DNA from: Lates calcarifer
Lineage: Eukaryota; Chordata; Actinopteri; Centropomidae
Assembly: GCF_001640805.2 (NCBI RefSeq)
Contig: NC_066833.1
Coordinates: 3,944,471 to 4,008,470, forward strand
Reading direction: 5' to 3'
Length of the DNA stretch: 64,000 nt
Position 1 is the first letter of the stretch. Every line of letters starts with the position of its first letter. The position numbers were made by a program, and so were the translations under genes. Shown here piece by piece: positions 60,699 to 64,000 of this stretch. The notes under the pieces are model-generated. The model was not told the DNA's origin and made no database searches. It was given only the letters and a program-made list of their open reading frames with translations.

Positions 60699-61440
60699 TT
60701 AGCACATGTCCGTGATGCGCCTCATGCTCATCCACCTCATGCCACTATATCCCATGTCCCTGAAGCTCCTGTACTCTCCAGGCCTCAGGTACATCATCCT
60801 GCCTCTGTAGTGGGGCTGCTCGTACATCAGCCAGTGGCCGTCCATCACGTTGCAGGACTGGCACTCGTTCATGCGGTAGCGGTCCATGATGGAGTCGCAA
60901 TCATCCATCAGCTCATACATCTGACCACCGAAGTTCTCCCTCTCGTAGATCCTCATCCTGAACTGGCCTCTGTGCTGTTGTGAAAAAAAAAACAACACAA
61001 GACACAAAATAATAAATGAGGGAAAAAAATGTTTCTCTAGTGTTAACCAAATATTATTATTGTGTTTTATACCTACCATGGGGATCATACGGCAAGACCT
61101 GATACCACCGCTCCATCCCATCATGCTCATGTAGTCAGCATACTCGCCCCTCCTCATGAAATACTGGTTTCCCATGTAGTTGGGACGGTCATAGACCATG
61201 AAGCAGCCGCTCTCCACCCTGCAGGAGTGACACCTGCTCAGGTAGGAGGACATGTCGGCACAGTCGCTCATGCACTCATAGGAACGACCCTGGAAGTTCC
61301 TGTCCTCGTAGAAGATGATCTGAAAAAAAAAAAAAAAAAAAAATTATAGGGTTTTAAATGATCAAAGTCATAATTACACTGTCACATTAAAAATCTATTG
61401 GTAAATTAATGTTGATTTAATAATTTCCTACCTTGCCCAT
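60699..61440 (-). CDS. gamma-crystallin gene 12 (Met-rich M2-like)
   Basis: Exons in gene order: 61440-61432 (MGK), 61319-61077, 60974-60699, encoding 175 residues. Domain 1 is like gene 9 ([23 protein letters not shown]). Domain 2 is [20 protein letters not shown]... with [11 protein letters not shown] and the end MRRITDMC. Intron 2 (102 bp) is a multiple of three and free of stops, so retention would add 34 residues between domains. An A/T run of about 20 bp lies next to the exon 2 acceptor in intron 1. A polyA signal on the minus strand is at 60681-60676. This is the last crystallin gene in the window. Confidence 0.95.
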
Positions 61441-61516
61441 GTTGACTGCGGTGGTTTCCCAGATCTGTCAGAGAACTGTTTTTGAACTGATGCTGTGGCT
61501 GTCTGAACAAGTTACA

Positions 61517-61578
61517 TTTATACCTGGCCAGAGACAAAGACTGTGTGCCCCTCTATTGTTCAAAGCCCTGACCCAGCA
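61517..61578 (-). promoter_or_regulatory. promoter of crystallin gene 12
   Basis: On the gene strand: TGCTGGGTCAGG (61578-61567), ACAATA (61559-61554) and TATAAA (61522-61517). Spacing is 7 and 31 bp. Confidence 0.7.
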
Positions 61579-63121
61579 AGCTACTATAGAAGCCTATAGA
61601 GTTTTGAGTTGCTTACCCATATACCAACAGGGTCATAACCTCTACATAGAATTTTCCTTTGACAAGAATAGACCTTTTTTACCTCTCCAAAAAGATGGTT
61701 TAAGAGTTGATTTTATTATATGTGAGTATTTTATGTACAGTTTAAAAATTGTTGCTCGAAGCTGCACAATACAGCTACTGATTCTATTAGTCGAATAGTC
61801 AAAAGCCACAGGTAATTTATTTATAGCTTTTTGAATCCCTTAAAAGGGGCCAATGTGCTAACATTTTACTAAAGGGGGTTTCAAACAAACTCACAATAGA
61901 AATCATTTGAGGACAAGAAAGGGATTTTTTTGTCATCTGAAACAGGTATGGTAACAGTCACTTCTGAAGGCTGGTAATACAGTATCAACTGTCAACTAAT
62001 ACCACACGCTGCCTTTCAACTGGTGTAAGTAGAGGAGATTGGGGGGAAAAAATTATGGATTGTCATAATTATAAATATAGGTTTAGGATAATTATCTCTG
62101 TATAGTTTATTTAACAGTTTTGCAGGGTAAATCTGCAGCTCCACCTTCACAGTACTAGTCAGTTGCGTGGTCTTGAACAAAGAGATTGATCTGAAATACC
62201 TATTATAGAATTCAAAACAGGAGAATTGATTGTTTAAACAAGTGCTGGTTTTGTCATGTTGACATTTCTGAGACACCCATTATGACCCTGTTGAACTGTA
62301 CATGTAAGCCAGTTTAAATTGTGCTGCTACACTCACAGGGCATTGTCTTCATTCTGTGTGGATTTTCAATGCACCCTTTGCATTAAACTGATGTTTTATT
62401 TATTATTTTTCAGATTTATTTTTGCATGTTTTTGCCTTTATTTTGTAGTGAGAGTGGAGACAGACAGGAAAGGCAGGGGAGAAAGAGAATGAGGACGACA
62501 CGCAGTAAATGTGGTATGTGCATGTATGTGCATAACCAGGTGAGCTGCCAGTACGCCCAAGGGTGGTCTTTTAAAGCTGAAATCCTTCAACTCGAATTAT
62601 GTTTCTCTAGGCTGCACATATGGAAATGGGTACTGGAGTTGCTTGAATATGTTAGCACCACTGTTTCTCTTGTGTCTTCATGTTTATTTGTATTCATTCA
62701 TTCACCCATCATTTGTTTTTGCTAATGGTAATGTACAACTTCAGGAAAAAAAAAAAATACTGTGAGCTAATAGTTTGCAGTGCCTGTTTGTAGTGCATTT
62801 CTGTAGTGTCAAACCTGCAAGCACTATTCAGACATACTATCTACAAACACAGCTTATGAGTTTTCTTGAAAGTATAACTGATATACCATAGAAAACTAGC
62901 TGCAAATTTCACTATTAGCTAGTACATTACCTTTTGAAAAGAGGCGGCTTTATCTTTGAATCCCCTTTCTTCCTGTAGCTAGTTGTCCTTACTGTCAGTA
63001 TCCTATTTATAACCAATTTCCATCTCATTACCTGTAGACTGCTTCTACTTTGCCTAAAATGTTGGAAATTGGTCATTGTCTCTCATCATAGTCTCACTGT
63101 GTGTGTGTGAAATGCCTCAAA
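61579..63121. other. intergenic beyond the crystallin array
   Basis: AT-rich non-coding sequence. The frame at 62426-62725 has no signature. No thirteenth crystallin exon is visible. Confidence 0.5.
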
Positions 63122-63526
63122 TTAAAGGGGCTGTTTGGAGCAGGTGGTGGTGATGGTCACTTGCCAAGAACTTAAGCTATCCTTGTATTTATTATATAAG
63201 AAGTTATTATATGCCCTCTGAGCAGTGCCACTTGTTCAGGGCAGTCTGGATGCTACAGTGAGTCGCAATCAGAAAGTGACGAGACGGGCCAGCCAGACCA
63301 GAGTTAGCTGGTTAGCATGCAAACTTCAGTAGAAGAAAAGGAGTGACAGAACTAGAAGCAAAAAATTACTCTCACTTTCCACTGCTGGAGACAGCTCTGC
63401 GTGATTAAAGGTTTAATGAAGTTTGATGTTGAACTCACAGCGTTTCTTATAGACTAGTAAGTAAACAGCTGTTAATGCTAACGTTGGCTATGTAGTGATA
63501 GCAAAACATCCAAATAGCTCCTTTAA
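63122..63526. mobile_element. MITE with TTAA ends, second family
   Basis: The left end TTAAAGGGGCTGTTTGGAGC and the reverse complement of the right end, TTAAAGGAGCTATTTGGATG, form imperfect inverted repeats. It is 405 bp and non-coding. Confidence 0.65.
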
Positions 63527-64000
63527 AGCGTCTGATAATCAGCCATTCTTATTCAATAGACACAATTACTGTACAGTTTACAGTGCATGGTGTATTTCCA
63601 CAGTGTTGTGGTGATTTTAGTTGCTGATGGTGTTGGAAAAATTGATGCACACTGTATTGTGTCATCAGTGTGTTGTCTGCTTGTTGGGTAAGTGTAATCC
63701 AGCAATTTAGAATCCTGCTGTTCCTATAATACAGTGCTATGGTGTCTTTACTTGAGGCCCTCATGGCCTGGCAGACCCCTATCTTCCACACTCAATACCC
63801 CAAATTTCTGGTCTCCAAGCTCAAACTGAGATGACTTCAGTTATTTTCTCAGACTTGACAAAGCTCCTCCAGACCCAAAGAAGACATTGTACAGCAATTT
63901 TTTTTTGTCTGTACTTAATAAAATGATGCGATACATTATGGACTTTGTAGATCATCCAGTTTATGTAAAATGTATTCACATTACTTATTAAATTATATAA
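63527..64000. other. window end, no recognised feature
   Basis: Non-coding by inspection. The 80-codon minus-strand frame at 63549-63791 has no signature. Confidence 0.45.

Noticed and set aside
23301..61440. CRISPR-like or phage-like repeat structure from the regularly spaced similar units
   Set aside because: The units are spliced eukaryotic crystallin genes with TATA boxes and polyA signals.

Overview
The window is vertebrate genomic DNA, almost certainly from a ray-finned fish, probably a percomorph teleost. Its genes are split by GT-AG introns, and its interspersed repeats are typical of teleosts (tRNA-derived SINEs, Tc1-like remnants, TTAA-ended MITEs, a Penelope-like fragment). It also holds a tandem array of fish-type gamma-M crystallin genes. 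No bacterial features are present. The species cannot be named from sequence alone.

Layout: (1) about 1-10.9 kb, minus strand: the 5' part of PIKFYVE, the FYVE-domain phosphoinositide 5-kinase. Thirteen coding exons and an upstream first exon are visible; the 3' part lies outside the window. (2) 10.9-14.1 kb: a divergent intergenic region with a decayed Tc1-like transposon. (3) 14.3-18.4 kb, plus strand: shugoshin 2 (sgo2), whose large exon carries three apparent +1 frame breaks. (4) 19.2-22.5 kb, plus strand: the C2orf80 homologue, 8 coding exons, 213 residues. (5) 23.3-61.4 kb: twelve gamma-crystallin genes, six on the plus strand (genes 1-6, 23.3-39.5 kb) followed by six on the minus strand (genes 7-12, 42.3-61.4 kb), meeting tail to tail between 39.5 and 42.3 kb. 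Each has the classic three-exon plan: a tiny first exon, then one exon per two-Greek-key domain. Genes 6-12 are methionine-rich M2-like copies with nearly identical third exons. Genes 1-5 are more diverse. (6) 61.5-64 kb: non-coding, with one MITE.

The order gamma-crystallins - C2orf80 - (SGO2) - PIKFYVE matches the human 2q33-34 order CRYG cluster - C2orf80 - IDH1 - PIKFYVE, except that sgo2 occupies the position of IDH1.

Main observations. The crystallin promoters contain two different conserved lens-type modules. In genes 2, 4, 5 and 6 it is a POU/SOX-like composite (ATTTGAATAACAAT type). In genes 7, 8, 9, 11 and 12 it is a SOX-like ATTGT box 7-8 bp from a MARE-like box, about 31 bp from TATA. 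Genes 10 and 11 share a nearly identical block from exon 3 through intron 2 to exon 2, suggesting recent gene conversion. A lone crystallin exon 1-like sequence sits in inverted orientation between genes 11 and 12. PIKFYVE has a candidate 27-nt microexon and a possible in-frame N-terminal extension. All five apparent frame disruptions in the window (three in sgo2, one each in crystallin genes 1 and 10) are of the +1 type, so assembly error must be excluded before calling pseudogenes.
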